A stretch of 64,000 nt of DNA from Verrucomicrobiaceae bacterium. GTDB lineage: Bacteria > Verrucomicrobiota > Verrucomicrobiia > Verrucomicrobiales > Verrucomicrobiaceae. The stretch covers positions 51,168-115,167 of the forward strand of contig JAEUHM010000050.1 of assembly GCA_016795485.1 (NCBI GenBank), given 5' to 3'. The notes beneath the pieces are model-generated. The model was given only the letters and a program-made list of their open reading frames with translations. It made no database searches and was not told the DNA's origin. Shown here piece after piece: positions 8,932 to 18,113 of this stretch; positions within the stretch are counted from its first letter, which is position 1, and each line of letters starts with the position of its first letter. Made by a program: the position numbers and the translations under genes.

Positions 8932-10050
8932 ATGAGACCACTTCTTTTTCTGTTTGTCTGTGTTTCGGCGCCCTTCGTGAAGGCTGAAGAAACTCTTCCT
9001 CTACCGCTTGCGGTTGAACTGGCACTTGCCATCGAGGGAGATGAAGACACGGCGGCCGCGAGACAACTGGAAGTGGTCAAGCTGTTGTTGAAAAGGCGGG
9101 AACTCACCCTGGCGATCAGTCTGGCAGAAAAGATAGTCGACTATCGATCTGGAGTGGCGCTGGCATTGTGTGCAGAATCAAGCAAGGACGCAGATTTGTT
9201 GCTCGCTCAGGCAGAGAAGAAAATTGGGCGCGCATCGCCCTCGGGAGCGAATGCTATTCGTCGAGACTTGGCGGTAGCCTTTCAATCTCATCATAAGGAC
9301 GCAGATGTTGCCAGACTGATTGCATCCATAAGCGACAAGGAAATACGCACTCAGGCGAGACTGCTTTGCGAGATCGTTAACCTGAGTCCACCTGATGACC
9401 TAGATTTGGAAAAATGGCGCAAAGAGATCAAAGAAACTGTCGAGAGAGCTCCGTTCCCTGGTGCCATTGAGGCTGCCCGAAGACTTTCATCGGCAGGATT
9501 GAGTTTGGTGAAAGCGGGAGAGGCTACCAGAGGATTGCGGCGGTTAAAGGAGGCCGAAGAGCTTGCCGAGCTCGCCCTTGTGGCTCACGCGGAGACACTC
9601 TTGCCTGCGGCCATTGAACTACTTGTGACAAAAGAGTCACGTACCGCTCATCGCTTGATGTTACGGGCTGCGTCAGAGGTGCGTCACATGCCCACCAGCT
9701 ATGACATGAAAGCCGTTCTCAGTGCCTCCCTGGCATGGGGCTGGCATCTCGCGGGCAAAACTGACGGAGCCCTCTCCATACTTGAGCAGGGAGAGGTGCT
9801 TGTGACAGAACTGCCACCTATGGACCAGCCCAAGGCACTCGCAAGCCTCGCTGCTGGATGGAGTCGACTGGGTAATGTGGAGCGCTCGACACAGTTGTTC
9901 ATGCGTGCTGCTGAAATAGCTGGTGCAAACGCCAATCCCAGAATGCGGACTATCGGAGCCTTGGATGTATGTCTGGCTCATGATGCGGCGGATCTTCGAA
10001 TCGGGTGCGATCTGACCAAACGCCTGCGTAAGCTGGGCGCGCTTCCATGA
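8932..10050 (+). CDS. Secreted helical-repeat protein
   Basis: A 372-residue protein with a signal peptide (MRPLLFLFVCVSAPFVKA). The remainder is predicted alpha-helical repeats of TPR/Sel1-like character, for example LLLKRRELTLAISLAEKIVDY, LRRLKEAEELAELALVAHAE and LGNVERSTQLFMRAAEIAG. It overlaps the TonB-dependent receptor gene by ATGA at 10047-10050, so the pair is translationally coupled and the protein likely helps receptor assembly or substrate handling in the periplasm. No exact family match. Confidence 0.65.
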   Translation: MRPLLFLFVCVSAPFVKAEETLPLPLAVELALAIEGDEDTAAARQLEVVKLLLKRRELTLAISLAEKIVDYRSGVALALCAESSKDADLLLAQAEKKIGRASPSGANAIRRDLAVAFQSHHKDADVARLIASISDKEIRTQARLLCEIVNLSPPDDLDLEKWRKEIKETVERAPFPGAIEAARRLSSAGLSLVKAGEATRGLRRLKEAEELAELALVAHAETLLPAAIELLVTKESRTAHRLMLRAASEVRHMPTSYDMKAVLSASLAWGWHLAGKTDGALSILEQGEVLVTELPPMDQPKALASLAAGWSRLGNVERSTQLFMRAAEIAGANANPRMRTIGALDVCLAHDAADLRIGCDLTKRLRKLGALP

Positions 10051-13000
10051 ATCAGCGAGCAGCCGCGTGGATATCTGGGGTGACTCTAGCTCTGCTGATG
10101 ATCGGCTGGGCGGGCAATCTCCAGGCCCAGAGTGGTGGTGGTGCCGTAAGAGGGACGGTCACAGATGCTGATTTCGGCGGACCTGTTCCTGGTGCTAGCG
10201 TGCAGTTGCTGCCGCTGGGTAAGGCCTCCACGACAGACACGGATGGGAGGTTTAGTTTCACCGATGTGCCACCGGGTAGCTATGAGATTGTAGTAGCAAG
10301 AGCTGGATACATTCGTGGCAGGGAGGCGGGTGTGATTGTCACACCAGGAGCCGTGCGCAGTGTTGAGATTGGCATTGTGGCTGAGGTGGTTGACCTGGAT
10401 ACCTTTACAATCAGCACCGAGGACCTGATGGAAGAAACCAAAGGCTTCGATTCGGTAAATCTCGCCAGCAGTTTAGAAAGCTTTGCAGTCACCATCAACC
10501 CCGCGCTATTCAAGGCCGGGTCTTCCACCGGAAGCATTGCCGAAGGACTTAAAACGCTCGCGTCTACAGCCGTCGTGGACAGCCGCTACGTGGTCATTCG
10601 TGGCTTGAGTGATCGCTACAATGTGGTGGTGCTCAATGGAGCGCGTCTGCCCAGTTCGGATCCAGACAAGCGTGCCGTGAACATCGACATCTTTCCCAAC
10701 GGGCTCATTGAGACACTGATCAGTAGCAAGACTTACACTCCCGATCTCCCTGGAGAAGCAACTGGAGGGTATCTCAATATCATCACAAAGAGAGTCCCGC
10801 CCGAGCCCTTCGTGAACTGGTCGTTCAGCACCGGTTACAACACGCAGACAACTGGCAATGAAGACTTTGTCACCTATCGGGGCTCTGGGCCAGGCCTTTT
10901 GGGCACCAGTCGTGATCGTGCTCTCCCTGATTTTTTGAAGGCGACAGACAACCTTTCCTTTCCGGGTGGTCCTAATGTAGTGAGTAACTCCTTTTTCAAG
11001 CCGCCTGTGGCACCTAATGATGCTGGCCAGGCTGCTGTTTCTGATCGGAGAGACGCGGCTGCTCGTCACTTTCAGGAGCGCCCAATGGGAGTAAACACGC
11101 ACGCACCACCCATGAACTTCGGATTGAGTTTGATTGGCGGAACAGAGATTGATTTTGCTCCCGGCCCCATTGGGGTGCTCGCGGGCCTAACTTATGGCCG
11201 CAAATACGATAGCGATATTGGCATTCGTGGTCGCGCCACTCTTCAGGAGGGAGCCGCTATACCTGTGGAAAACATGATCTACACCAAAGGACAGCAGAGC
11301 CTACTTGCCGGAGCCATGCTCTCGCTTTCAGCAGAAGTTGGTGAAGAAGATCATCTAGGGTTCACCTACTTCAGTAATCTGGCGGTTGAAGATGATGCTA
11401 CCTTCCAGTTCGGTGAGACGGCATCACTGGGCACAGTGAACAACGGAATCGCTTTGGAAGATGAGCGACAGGTAGCGTTTCGTGAGAACATCAACTACAC
11501 CCAGCGACAACTTCAAACATGGCAGTTGACTGGGGAGCATGGCTTTCCAGAGCATGGTGACATCAAGACCAAGTGGGTTGCGGCTTACAGCACATCATCA
11601 CAGCTTCAGCCTGATGTGCGCAACTCATTCTGGGCCTATGACTTCAACACAGCCCAATACGCCACCCCTGGAGATGCGGTAAAGCCTGCATTGGAGCGAA
11701 TCTGGCGGGAACTTCATGATACCAATTACTATGCTGGACTCGATGTGGAGATCCCATGGGGAGATGATCCAGCGGACACGGAGAGGGCAAAGTTCAAGGT
11801 GGGTGGAACGATGGATTACAGCACTCGCGAATACTTGTCTGACAACTTCCAGTATGACGGCACTGAGTTGTACAACGATCCGATTCTTGGCACACCTCGA
11901 CTCACGCGTGTCACTCCGGATGATCGAGTCAACACCACAGCAGCAGACCACGTCACAAGAATAGACACTCAAGATAAGCAGACCACCGACTTGGGAGGGG
12001 GCTCGGAGCAGATCACCGACCGCTTCTATCTGTCGCGGGCTTTTGATGTCCCTGGGCAAGAACGCTACACCGCCACACAGGCTATGCCCTCTATGTATGC
12101 GAGCACTACCTTTGACATTACTGACGAGTTTCAGGTCACTGCTGGTGCGCGGGTGGAGCACACGGACATTCGGCTTGAGATTGCCAATACTGTAGATAGC
12201 ACCTCCTTTTTGGGAACTGACCCGGAAACAGGACTGCCCATTCCCACAGAGCTTTTGCAGCGGCCTTCGTTGAATCGCACAGATCTGCTTCCTGCCATTT
12301 CAGCCCGCTGGCAGTTCAACGACGACATGGCCGTGCGTGCAGCGGCAAGTCGCACTGTAGCGCGACCTACGTTCAAGGAGATTGCTCCGGTGTTTGCCCG
12401 CGATCCTGAAACGGGAAACTTCTTCGTGGGCAACGTGCTTCTTCAGATGAGTGACGTTTACAACTACGACACCAGATTTGAGTGGAACATGGATCAAGGA
12501 GATCTGCTGGCCGTTTCATTCTTTGCCAAATACATTCGGAACCCAATTGAGACAGTGAACATTGGAGCGTTCGAGACTGTGCGGAATGATCTCGCAGCAT
12601 CACTCTATGGCTATGAGCTGGAACTGAACAAGAATCTGGCAGAGTTTGCTCCTGGATTGCTGGATCACCTGAGCGCGACCCTCAATTTCAGTCAGGTGAT
12701 CTCCGACGTAGAACTGCGGCAAAGTAACTTTGACACTCGAAGAGAGGCGGGCCTCACTACCGAGCGCTCCCTCCAAGGCCAGCCAGACTACACCTTCAAT
12801 GCGAGCCTAAACTACGACAACAAAGACCACGGGGTGTCAGCCAGTGTATTGCTAAATGTCACGGGCAGCCTCCTTTATCGAGTGGGCGGAAAAAGCGGCC
12901 CCAACTTCACCCCGGACGTGTATCAGAAGCCATTCACCACGCTGGACGCGAGTCTCACCAAGGAACTATGGGATGGGTGGAAGATCAATTTACGCGCTTC

Positions 13001-13106
13001 AAACCTGCTGAACTCTCAGCGCGAGCGTGTCTATCCCGGAGAGGTGCCATTTAGCATCGTGACACGTGGCACGACTTACTCGATAGGCATCTCTAAGCAA
13101 TGGTGA
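10047..13106 (+). CDS. TonB-dependent outer-membrane receptor
   Basis: A 1019-residue receptor. Domains in order: signal peptide (1-28, ending LQAQ), a carboxypeptidase-regulatory-like beta-sandwich (about 33-110, GTVTDADFGGPVPGASV...DGRFSFTDVPPGSYEI), a plug (about 140-255, RYVVIRGLSDRYNVVVLNGA and the GGYLNIITKR end), then a 22-strand barrel ending in SIGISKQW with the terminal Trp. No canonical TonB box is obvious by eye. It imports a ligand across the outer membrane using TonB energy. Its own energiser genes follow at 13176-18113. The linked PhoB-type regulator suggests a phosphorylated substrate, but that is inference. Confidence 0.88.
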   Translation: MNQRAAAWISGVTLALLMIGWAGNLQAQSGGGAVRGTVTDADFGGPVPGASVQLLPLGKASTTDTDGRFSFTDVPPGSYEIVVARAGYIRGREAGVIVTPGAVRSVEIGIVAEVVDLDTFTISTEDLMEETKGFDSVNLASSLESFAVTINPALFKAGSSTGSIAEGLKTLASTAVVDSRYVVIRGLSDRYNVVVLNGARLPSSDPDKRAVNIDIFPNGLIETLISSKTYTPDLPGEATGGYLNIITKRVPPEPFVNWSFSTGYNTQTTGNEDFVTYRGSGPGLLGTSRDRALPDFLKATDNLSFPGGPNVVSNSFFKPPVAPNDAGQAAVSDRRDAAARHFQERPMGVNTHAPPMNFGLSLIGGTEIDFAPGPIGVLAGLTYGRKYDSDIGIRGRATLQEGAAIPVENMIYTKGQQSLLAGAMLSLSAEVGEEDHLGFTYFSNLAVEDDATFQFGETASLGTVNNGIALEDERQVAFRENINYTQRQLQTWQLTGEHGFPEHGDIKTKWVAAYSTSSQLQPDVRNSFWAYDFNTAQYATPGDAVKPALERIWRELHDTNYYAGLDVEIPWGDDPADTERAKFKVGGTMDYSTREYLSDNFQYDGTELYNDPILGTPRLTRVTPDDRVNTTAADHVTRIDTQDKQTTDLGGGSEQITDRFYLSRAFDVPGQERYTATQAMPSMYASTTFDITDEFQVTAGARVEHTDIRLEIANTVDSTSFLGTDPETGLPIPTELLQRPSLNRTDLLPAISARWQFNDDMAVRAAASRTVARPTFKEIAPVFARDPETGNFFVGNVLLQMSDVYNYDTRFEWNMDQGDLLAVSFFAKYIRNPIETVNIGAFETVRNDLAASLYGYELELNKNLAEFAPGLLDHLSATLNFSQVISDVELRQSNFDTRREAGLTTERSLQGQPDYTFNASLNYDNKDHGVSASVLLNVTGSLLYRVGGKSGPNFTPDVYQKPFTTLDASLTKELWDGWKINLRASNLLNSQRERVYPGEVPFSIVTRGTTYSIGISKQW

Positions 13107-13124
13107 CAGCAGCGGGCGGCGCTT

Positions 13125-13142
13125 CGTTACACACTCGTCACA
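13125..13142 (+). promoter_or_regulatory. Pho-box-like direct repeat, site C
   Basis: CGTTACA-CACT-CGTCACA: the clearest direct repeat of the four sites, with 7-bp halves and a 4-bp spacer. It lies 34-51 bp upstream of ATG 13176, in the gap between the receptor gene and the TonB energiser operon. Confidence 0.4.
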
Positions 13143-13175
13143 TTGCAGACTTTGCTCATCCATGCCGGTGGCGGC

Positions 13176-13955
13176 ATGATCGCAAGTCTCGTGACGAAAC
13201 GGCTGCTACTCACCACTTTCATCGCCCTTCATACGCTTCCTGGACTAGCTCAGGTAGTGAGTGATCCCTTGGCCGCGTCCAGAGAGGCGCTGACGAAGTG
13301 GATCGAGACTCAAAAGATCATTTCTCAGGAGCAGGCGAATGCCAAGACTGCCAGACTGGCACTTGAAGGTCGTATTGCCTTGGTAGAAGCCGAACTCGCA
13401 GAGTTTAGTGGAAAAGTCAGCAAATCTTCAGGCGACATTGAGGCCGAAGACAAACGCAAAGAGAACCTTACCAAGGAACTGGAGTCAGCAAAAGTAGCAC
13501 CCCAGGTGCTGACAGATGGAATCGCCCAGTTGGAGGAGAAAGTGAAGGCACTCAAACATGTTTTGCCCGGACCGGTTGTAGAGAAAACGAAGGCCCTCTA
13601 CCAGCGTGTGCCGGAGAATCCTGAGACGACCAAAGTTTCCATGGCGGAGCGTTACCAGAACATCCTTGGCATTCTCAATGAGACGGACAAGGCCAACAAT
13701 GATCTCATGCTCACCACAGAGGTGAGAGACCTCCCCGGAACCAAGCCAACGGAATGCGAGACGCTCTACGTTGGATTGGCACAAGCCTATTTTGTCAATG
13801 CTGACCGGGATTTCGCCGGAGTCGGACATCCGGTGAATGGGGAATGGCAATGGACACGCAGGGACGACCTCGCGGCTTCTATTGCCAGTGTCTTCAGCAT
13901 CATGGCTAACAAGGGCAAGCCAAAGTTCGTCCATCTGCCTGCAACCATCGATTGA
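13176..13955 (+). CDS. DUF3450-like periplasmic coiled-coil protein (TtpB-like)
   Basis: A 259-residue protein with signal peptide after ATG 13176 (MIASLVTKRLLLTTFIALHT). TTG 13143 is an alternative start with no benefit. Residues 30-140 form a long coiled coil (ALTKWIETQKIISQEQANAKTARLALEG), followed by a globular domain with FVNADRDFAGVGHP and NGEWQWTRRDD. This pattern fits DUF3450 proteins, which precede ExbB/ExbD/TonB genes in TtpC-type TonB systems of Vibrio and relatives. The frame ends just before the ExbB gene (TTG 13952 overlaps its stop). It probably works in the periplasm with the TonB complex. Confidence 0.7.
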   Translation: MIASLVTKRLLLTTFIALHTLPGLAQVVSDPLAASREALTKWIETQKIISQEQANAKTARLALEGRIALVEAELAEFSGKVSKSSGDIEAEDKRKENLTKELESAKVAPQVLTDGIAQLEEKVKALKHVLPGPVVEKTKALYQRVPENPETTKVSMAERYQNILGILNETDKANNDLMLTTEVRDLPGTKPTECETLYVGLAQAYFVNADRDFAGVGHPVNGEWQWTRRDDLAASIASVFSIMANKGKPKFVHLPATID

Positions 13956-13960
13956 CCACC

Positions 13961-15568
13961 ATGCGCTTCCCTTCCTTTGCCGTATTTGTTCTGTTTTGCT
14001 TTGCGGGAGGCCTGTTCGCGGCAGGCGATGATTTGTCGGACATCCAAGCTCGCTCTGAAGAGCAACTCAAATCAGCAGAAGCAAGACTTGCGGACTTACG
14101 TAGACAGATCGAGGCGGAAACTGTGCCACTGGCCAAGAAGCTGAATGAGTTGGAGCAAAAACTCACAACCGTGAAGACGCAGTTTGAGGACGTAGACCGT
14201 ACTCTTGCGTCCAAGCAGCTTGAGAACACCAATCTCCAGTCTGAGGTAAAACGGAAGACCGAAGAGAACGCCTACCTTGGCAGCATCATGGATGAGTTTA
14301 CCAGGGGGTTGGAGACACGACTTTTTAGTGGAGAACTGGACCGATACAAACCCATCATTGAGTCGGCTAAAAATGCCGTGAACAATCCAGACCTTGGCCA
14401 GAGTGACAAGTTCAAGCAGCAGCTCGCTGTGGTTAAGGCTGCGATGGCACGCGTAGAAGACCTGATCGGCGGTGCGCGGTTTCAGGGCAAGGCGGTGGAC
14501 AGCCGAGGAAATCTTGTGGAGGGGTCTTTCGCAATGTTTGGGCCTGCAGCGTATTTTGCGTCTGCGTTTGGAGATGTCGAAGGGATGGCCGTAGCACAGA
14601 CCACCTCACCCAATCCACTTGTGCGTGCTATTCCCACCGCGATTGAGATGGCAGAGCCTCATGAGAAAGTTGGTATGTGGATTGATCAAATGCGCGGGGC
14701 TGGGGAAGAGGAGAAGAACCGCCCGGGGATCAAGTCAATCGTTGCATCCGCAGGAGAAGGTTGGCTACCTATCGATCCATCGAAAGGGGCCGCGCTCAGG
14801 AACCTCGTTCATAAGTTCAACCTTGTGGAAACCTTCATTCACGGCGGTTGGATTATGTGGCCGATCCTTTTGGCGTCTATCGCGGGCTTCACTGTCGTTT
14901 TGGAGCGTGTCTTCTTTATCTTCAACGAGGGCCGCAAACGCAGTCGCAAAAAGTTGGAGCAGTTCTTCGCCAAATGTGAGCAACATGACTTGGATGGTGC
15001 CGTGGCCGTGAGCAAGACAACCAAGGATTTCATCGTCAGAGCCCTCGGCTATGCCCTGGAGCATCGTGACACCTCCCTGCACAGCGCGCTCATTTACTCG
15101 TCACAGTCTGCGATAAAACGATTCAATCGGGGACTAGCTGTGCTGGATACCGTGATCACTTTGAGCCCCATGCTGGGTCTTCTCGGCACTGTTACAGGCA
15201 TGATGGGCTCCTTTCAGTCGATCAGCGGCGATAGCGGCAATCCCACGGCCGTGATGGGCGGTATTTCGGAGGCGCTTATCGCTACTGCGGCAGGCCTTGG
15301 TATCGCTTTGATCTGCGTTCTGCCTTACAACTACTTGAACTCCAAAATCGAGGCCGCTCAGAAAGAGTTGGAGACTGCCTCAGCTCGATTGGAGCTGCTT
15401 ATTCAAGTGGCAGAGCACGTGGCGCAAGAGAAAGCTCGCGTGCAGAACACTCCACCACCACCTGCAGCACCCAAGGACACACCGGTTATCGCTGAGGCGA
15501 AACCTGAGCCGCGGGTGCAACCGACACCAGAAGCCGATGGCATTTCTGGCGAACCCTTGCCGGCATGA
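13961..15568 (+). CDS. exbB: ExbB/TolQ-family proton channel with coiled-coil head (TtpC-like)
   Basis: A 535-residue protein. It has a signal peptide (MRFPSFAVFVLFCFAGGLFA), then a periplasmic coiled coil at about 25-115 (SEEQLKSAEARLADLRRQIE) and a globular segment to about 270. The MotA/TolQ/ExbB domain has membrane helices WPILLASIAGFTVVLERVFFI, VLDTVITLSPMLGLLGTVTGMM and LIATAAGLGIALICVLPYNY. GLLGTVTGMM is the family signature. It conducts protons with ExbD to energise TonB. Typical ExbB is about 240 residues; the long head marks the TtpC-like variety. The C-terminal tail is proline-rich. Confidence 0.87.
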   Translation: MRFPSFAVFVLFCFAGGLFAAGDDLSDIQARSEEQLKSAEARLADLRRQIEAETVPLAKKLNELEQKLTTVKTQFEDVDRTLASKQLENTNLQSEVKRKTEENAYLGSIMDEFTRGLETRLFSGELDRYKPIIESAKNAVNNPDLGQSDKFKQQLAVVKAAMARVEDLIGGARFQGKAVDSRGNLVEGSFAMFGPAAYFASAFGDVEGMAVAQTTSPNPLVRAIPTAIEMAEPHEKVGMWIDQMRGAGEEEKNRPGIKSIVASAGEGWLPIDPSKGAALRNLVHKFNLVETFIHGGWIMWPILLASIAGFTVVLERVFFIFNEGRKRSRKKLEQFFAKCEQHDLDGAVAVSKTTKDFIVRALGYALEHRDTSLHSALIYSSQSAIKRFNRGLAVLDTVITLSPMLGLLGTVTGMMGSFQSISGDSGNPTAVMGGISEALIATAAGLGIALICVLPYNYLNSKIEAAQKELETASARLELLIQVAEHVAQEKARVQNTPPPPAAPKDTPVIAEAKPEPRVQPTPEADGISGEPLPA

Positions 15569-15601
15569 TTTCCACCCTAAACCTTTCAAGAACACACTAA
15601 T

Positions 15602-16018
15602 ATGGCAGGAGGCGGCGGCGGCAGATCTATAGGAGGCAAAAAGAAGGCCAATATCCCGATCATTCCCCTGATCGACGTGGTGTTCTTCCTACTTGCCACC
15701 TTCATCATGTACACCATGAGCATGTCAAAGAACATGGGGGTCAACGTTCAGCTTCCAGGGGCGAGCACATCCACCAAACAGGCTAGCACCGACGATGCAC
15801 TGACGATATCTGTTCAACCCAAGGGAGAGATCTTCTTTAACAAGGACAAGATCAACATCCAACAGCTCCCCTTCCGCATCCAGAGTTTTAAGGCCCAGCA
15901 CAAAGAGCCGAAGATCATTGTTAACTCCGACGAGGCTGCTGAGATGAAGCACATCATTGCAGTCATCGATGAGATCAAGGCTCAAGGCATCACCAAAGTG
16001 GGCTTTGCCACCAAGTAA
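15602..16018 (+). CDS. exbD: ExbD-family biopolymer transport protein
   Basis: A 138-residue protein, normal for the family. A short cytoplasmic Gly/Lys-rich N-terminus is followed by one membrane helix (IPIIPLIDVVFFLLATFIMY) with the conserved Asp of the proton path (LIDVVF), then a periplasmic domain with the EPKIIVNSDEAAEMKHIIAVIDEIKAQGITKVGFAT pattern in two short runs. It forms the inner-membrane energising complex with the ExbB gene 33 bp upstream and TonB 17 bp downstream. Confidence 0.88.
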   Translation: MAGGGGGRSIGGKKKANIPIIPLIDVVFFLLATFIMYTMSMSKNMGVNVQLPGASTSTKQASTDDALTISVQPKGEIFFNKDKINIQQLPFRIQSFKAQHKEPKIIVNSDEAAEMKHIIAVIDEIKAQGITKVGFATK

Positions 16019-16035
16019 CTCCTTCACCAACTCCT

Positions 16036-16713
16036 ATGAAACAGCTCTTTTGGTTTGTTGCCGCCGTCTTGGTGCATGTGGGCTTCTTGCTTTTTGGCAA
16101 AGCGCTCTTCCCTTCTGCTCCAGTCAAAGAACAGGTGAAGGTCACGGAAGTCGATCTCACGGAGACGGTAAAAGAAGAAGAGAAACCCCAGGAACAAGAG
16201 CCGGAGAAGGCAGAGCAACAGGTTCAGGCTGCCCCGGAGCAGATGGTGGACATGAAAGCGTTTGAGGAGCCTCCTCCTGCTGGCCCGGCTGCTCTCGCGC
16301 CCATGAGCTTGAGTGATCTAGCGGGCGCACTGAATGGCGCTGGAGGCGAAAGTTTCTTTGGCGGTGCAGGCGGCATCACCAGTGGTGGCGTCATCGGTGG
16401 AACTGGCGCGGGCGGCTTCGGAGGAGCGGGAATGGCAGATGCTCTAGCGGGCGATGTCGACGAGAAGCCGCGTGCTTTGGGCAGCCCCGAGATCAAACTG
16501 CCGCCTGAGTTGCGCAAAGTGAAGGGAAAAGTGATCGTCAAGATCATCGTCGATGAAAATGGGCGGATTATGAAGCCACAGATCGAGTCCTCTACCAACT
16601 CGGTGCTTAACAAGCATGTGCTAGACGGCATCGTAGCCATGCGTTTTGAGCCCGCCACCAGGGGTGGGAAGAAGGTGTCTGCCAAGGTGCGCCTACCAAT
16701 CGTTCTGGGATGA
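16036..16713 (+). CDS. tonB: Energy transducer TonB
   Basis: A 225-residue protein. An N-terminal membrane anchor (QLFWFVAAVLVHVGFLLFG) is followed by a Glu/Lys/Pro-rich spanning segment (KEEEKPQEQEPEKAEQQ), then an unusually glycine-rich stretch (about 105-140, GGAGGITSGGVIGGTGAGG), then the TonB C-terminal domain (residues 160-225, KGKVIVKIIVDENGRI...VLDGIVAMRFEPATRGG). It should contact the receptor encoded at 10047. The glycine-rich segment in place of a pure PK-repeat spacer is unusual. It overlaps the next gene by ATGA at 16710. Confidence 0.85.
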   Translation: MKQLFWFVAAVLVHVGFLLFGKALFPSAPVKEQVKVTEVDLTETVKEEEKPQEQEPEKAEQQVQAAPEQMVDMKAFEEPPPAGPAALAPMSLSDLAGALNGAGGESFFGGAGGITSGGVIGGTGAGGFGGAGMADALAGDVDEKPRALGSPEIKLPPELRKVKGKVIVKIIVDENGRIMKPQIESSTNSVLNKHVLDGIVAMRFEPATRGGKKVSAKVRLPIVLG

Positions 16714-18113
16714 GAAAGCTCATCGTCGCCTGTATTGGAGTTGCGTGTGCGTCATGTCTTTATCAGGCACGGGCTGCTGACGAGTTGTATCCTGCCGACT
16801 ACTTTCGTTCACCGCAGTTTAGGAAGGCGTTTCTTGCCTCTTTGGGTGTGAAGACCGAAGTGGAACCCAAACTGACCGAAGAGGAGCAGCACTATTTGAG
16901 TCAGATTGAGCCACACCTTGCTGATGCGCTCGATGACAGCCTAGCTGCCCTGCTCAAGATCACTACACCTGAGAGTACGGCGAGGTTTGACTACGAGCTA
17001 GGCATTCTTTACTTCCGGAAGAATGATCTCGTCTCTGCCGAGCAATGGCTAACCAAGGCAGTGACGAAGTTTGAGCGCTTTCTCCGTGCGCATCAGAACC
17101 TCGGGCGAATCTTCTACCGCTTAGAGAAGCACGCGCGTGCTGTCGACCACATCACCAAGGCATTAGCTCTTGGTCAGGCTGACGAGGAGCTGTACGGGTT
17201 GCTTGGCATCTGCTACATGGCCACAGGACAGGCGCTTTCTGCAGAGTCGGCGTTCCGCAGTGCTGTGATGCTTGGGCCGAAGACCCTCGACTGGAAAATG
17301 GGACTAGCCCAGGCCATTTCTAAACAAGGAAAAGCAGCCGAAGCCGTTGCTTTGTTTGGCGAGTTGATCCAGGCCAATCCTAGCCGTGCTGATTTGATCG
17401 GGTTTCAGGCCATGGCGCATCTTGCCAACAAAGCACCGCTGGAAGCAGCGAAGAACCTCGAAGTTCTCGCCATGATGGGAAAAGCCACACCCAAGCAACT
17501 CAGTGACTTGGGCGATATCTATTTGAACGAAAGCATCTACGCACTGGCAGGATCAGCCTACTTGCGCTCGCTTCAGGTGAAGGATTCTCCCGCTTCCCCG
17601 GAAAGTGCGCTTCGTGCTGTGGAGTTGTTGGCTGCCAGAGGTGCTGTGGATGAAGTCCAAATGCTTGCCTCTGGCATTCAGGACACGTTTCCCCAGATGG
17701 ATCCTGCTCTTAAAACACGAATGATGAAAACCCAGGCAAGGGTGGCCATCGCACAGGAGAAGGGCGAAGACGCAGTTGCACTTCTGAAGGAGATTCATGC
17801 CGCCAATCCGCTGGATGGGGAAGTCATCATGCTTTTGGCAGACCACTTCTCAAAGAGTGACGAGAAGGAACAGGCCGTCTTCTATCTTGAAAGAGCGCTC
17901 AAGGTGCCAACAGTGGAAGCGCAAGCGAGTGTTAAGCTTGCCCAGGCGGTGATTTCCCAATCTTCACGCGAGACTGACAAGAACAAGCGGAGCAGCCAGT
18001 TGCAGCGGGCCATTGAACTGATCAAACGCGCCAATGAACTCAAACCCAACGAAGCACTTGCTCGCTACTTGAGTGATCTTGAGCGTTCACTCTCCAAGAT
18101 GCGCGGTGGTTGA
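16710..18113 (+). CDS. TPR protein of the TonB system
   Basis: A 467-residue protein with a signal peptide (MRKLIVACIGVACASCLYQARA), then TPR repeats through the chain: FDYELGILYFRKNDLVSAEQWL, HQNLGRIFYRLEKHARAVDHI, LLGICYMATGQALSAESAF, EAVALFGELIQANPSRADL. TPR proteins close TtpC-type TonB operons and are needed for full TonB activity in the Vibrio examples. The start overlaps the tonB stop (ATGA), so translation is coupled. Its last 27 bp overlap, convergently, the end of the kinase-like gene. Confidence 0.78.
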   Translation: MRKLIVACIGVACASCLYQARAADELYPADYFRSPQFRKAFLASLGVKTEVEPKLTEEEQHYLSQIEPHLADALDDSLAALLKITTPESTARFDYELGILYFRKNDLVSAEQWLTKAVTKFERFLRAHQNLGRIFYRLEKHARAVDHITKALALGQADEELYGLLGICYMATGQALSAESAFRSAVMLGPKTLDWKMGLAQAISKQGKAAEAVALFGELIQANPSRADLIGFQAMAHLANKAPLEAAKNLEVLAMMGKATPKQLSDLGDIYLNESIYALAGSAYLRSLQVKDSPASPESALRAVELLAARGAVDEVQMLASGIQDTFPQMDPALKTRMMKTQARVAIAQEKGEDAVALLKEIHAANPLDGEVIMLLADHFSKSDEKEQAVFYLERALKVPTVEAQASVKLAQAVISQSSRETDKNKRSSQLQRAIELIKRANELKPNEALARYLSDLERSLSKMRGG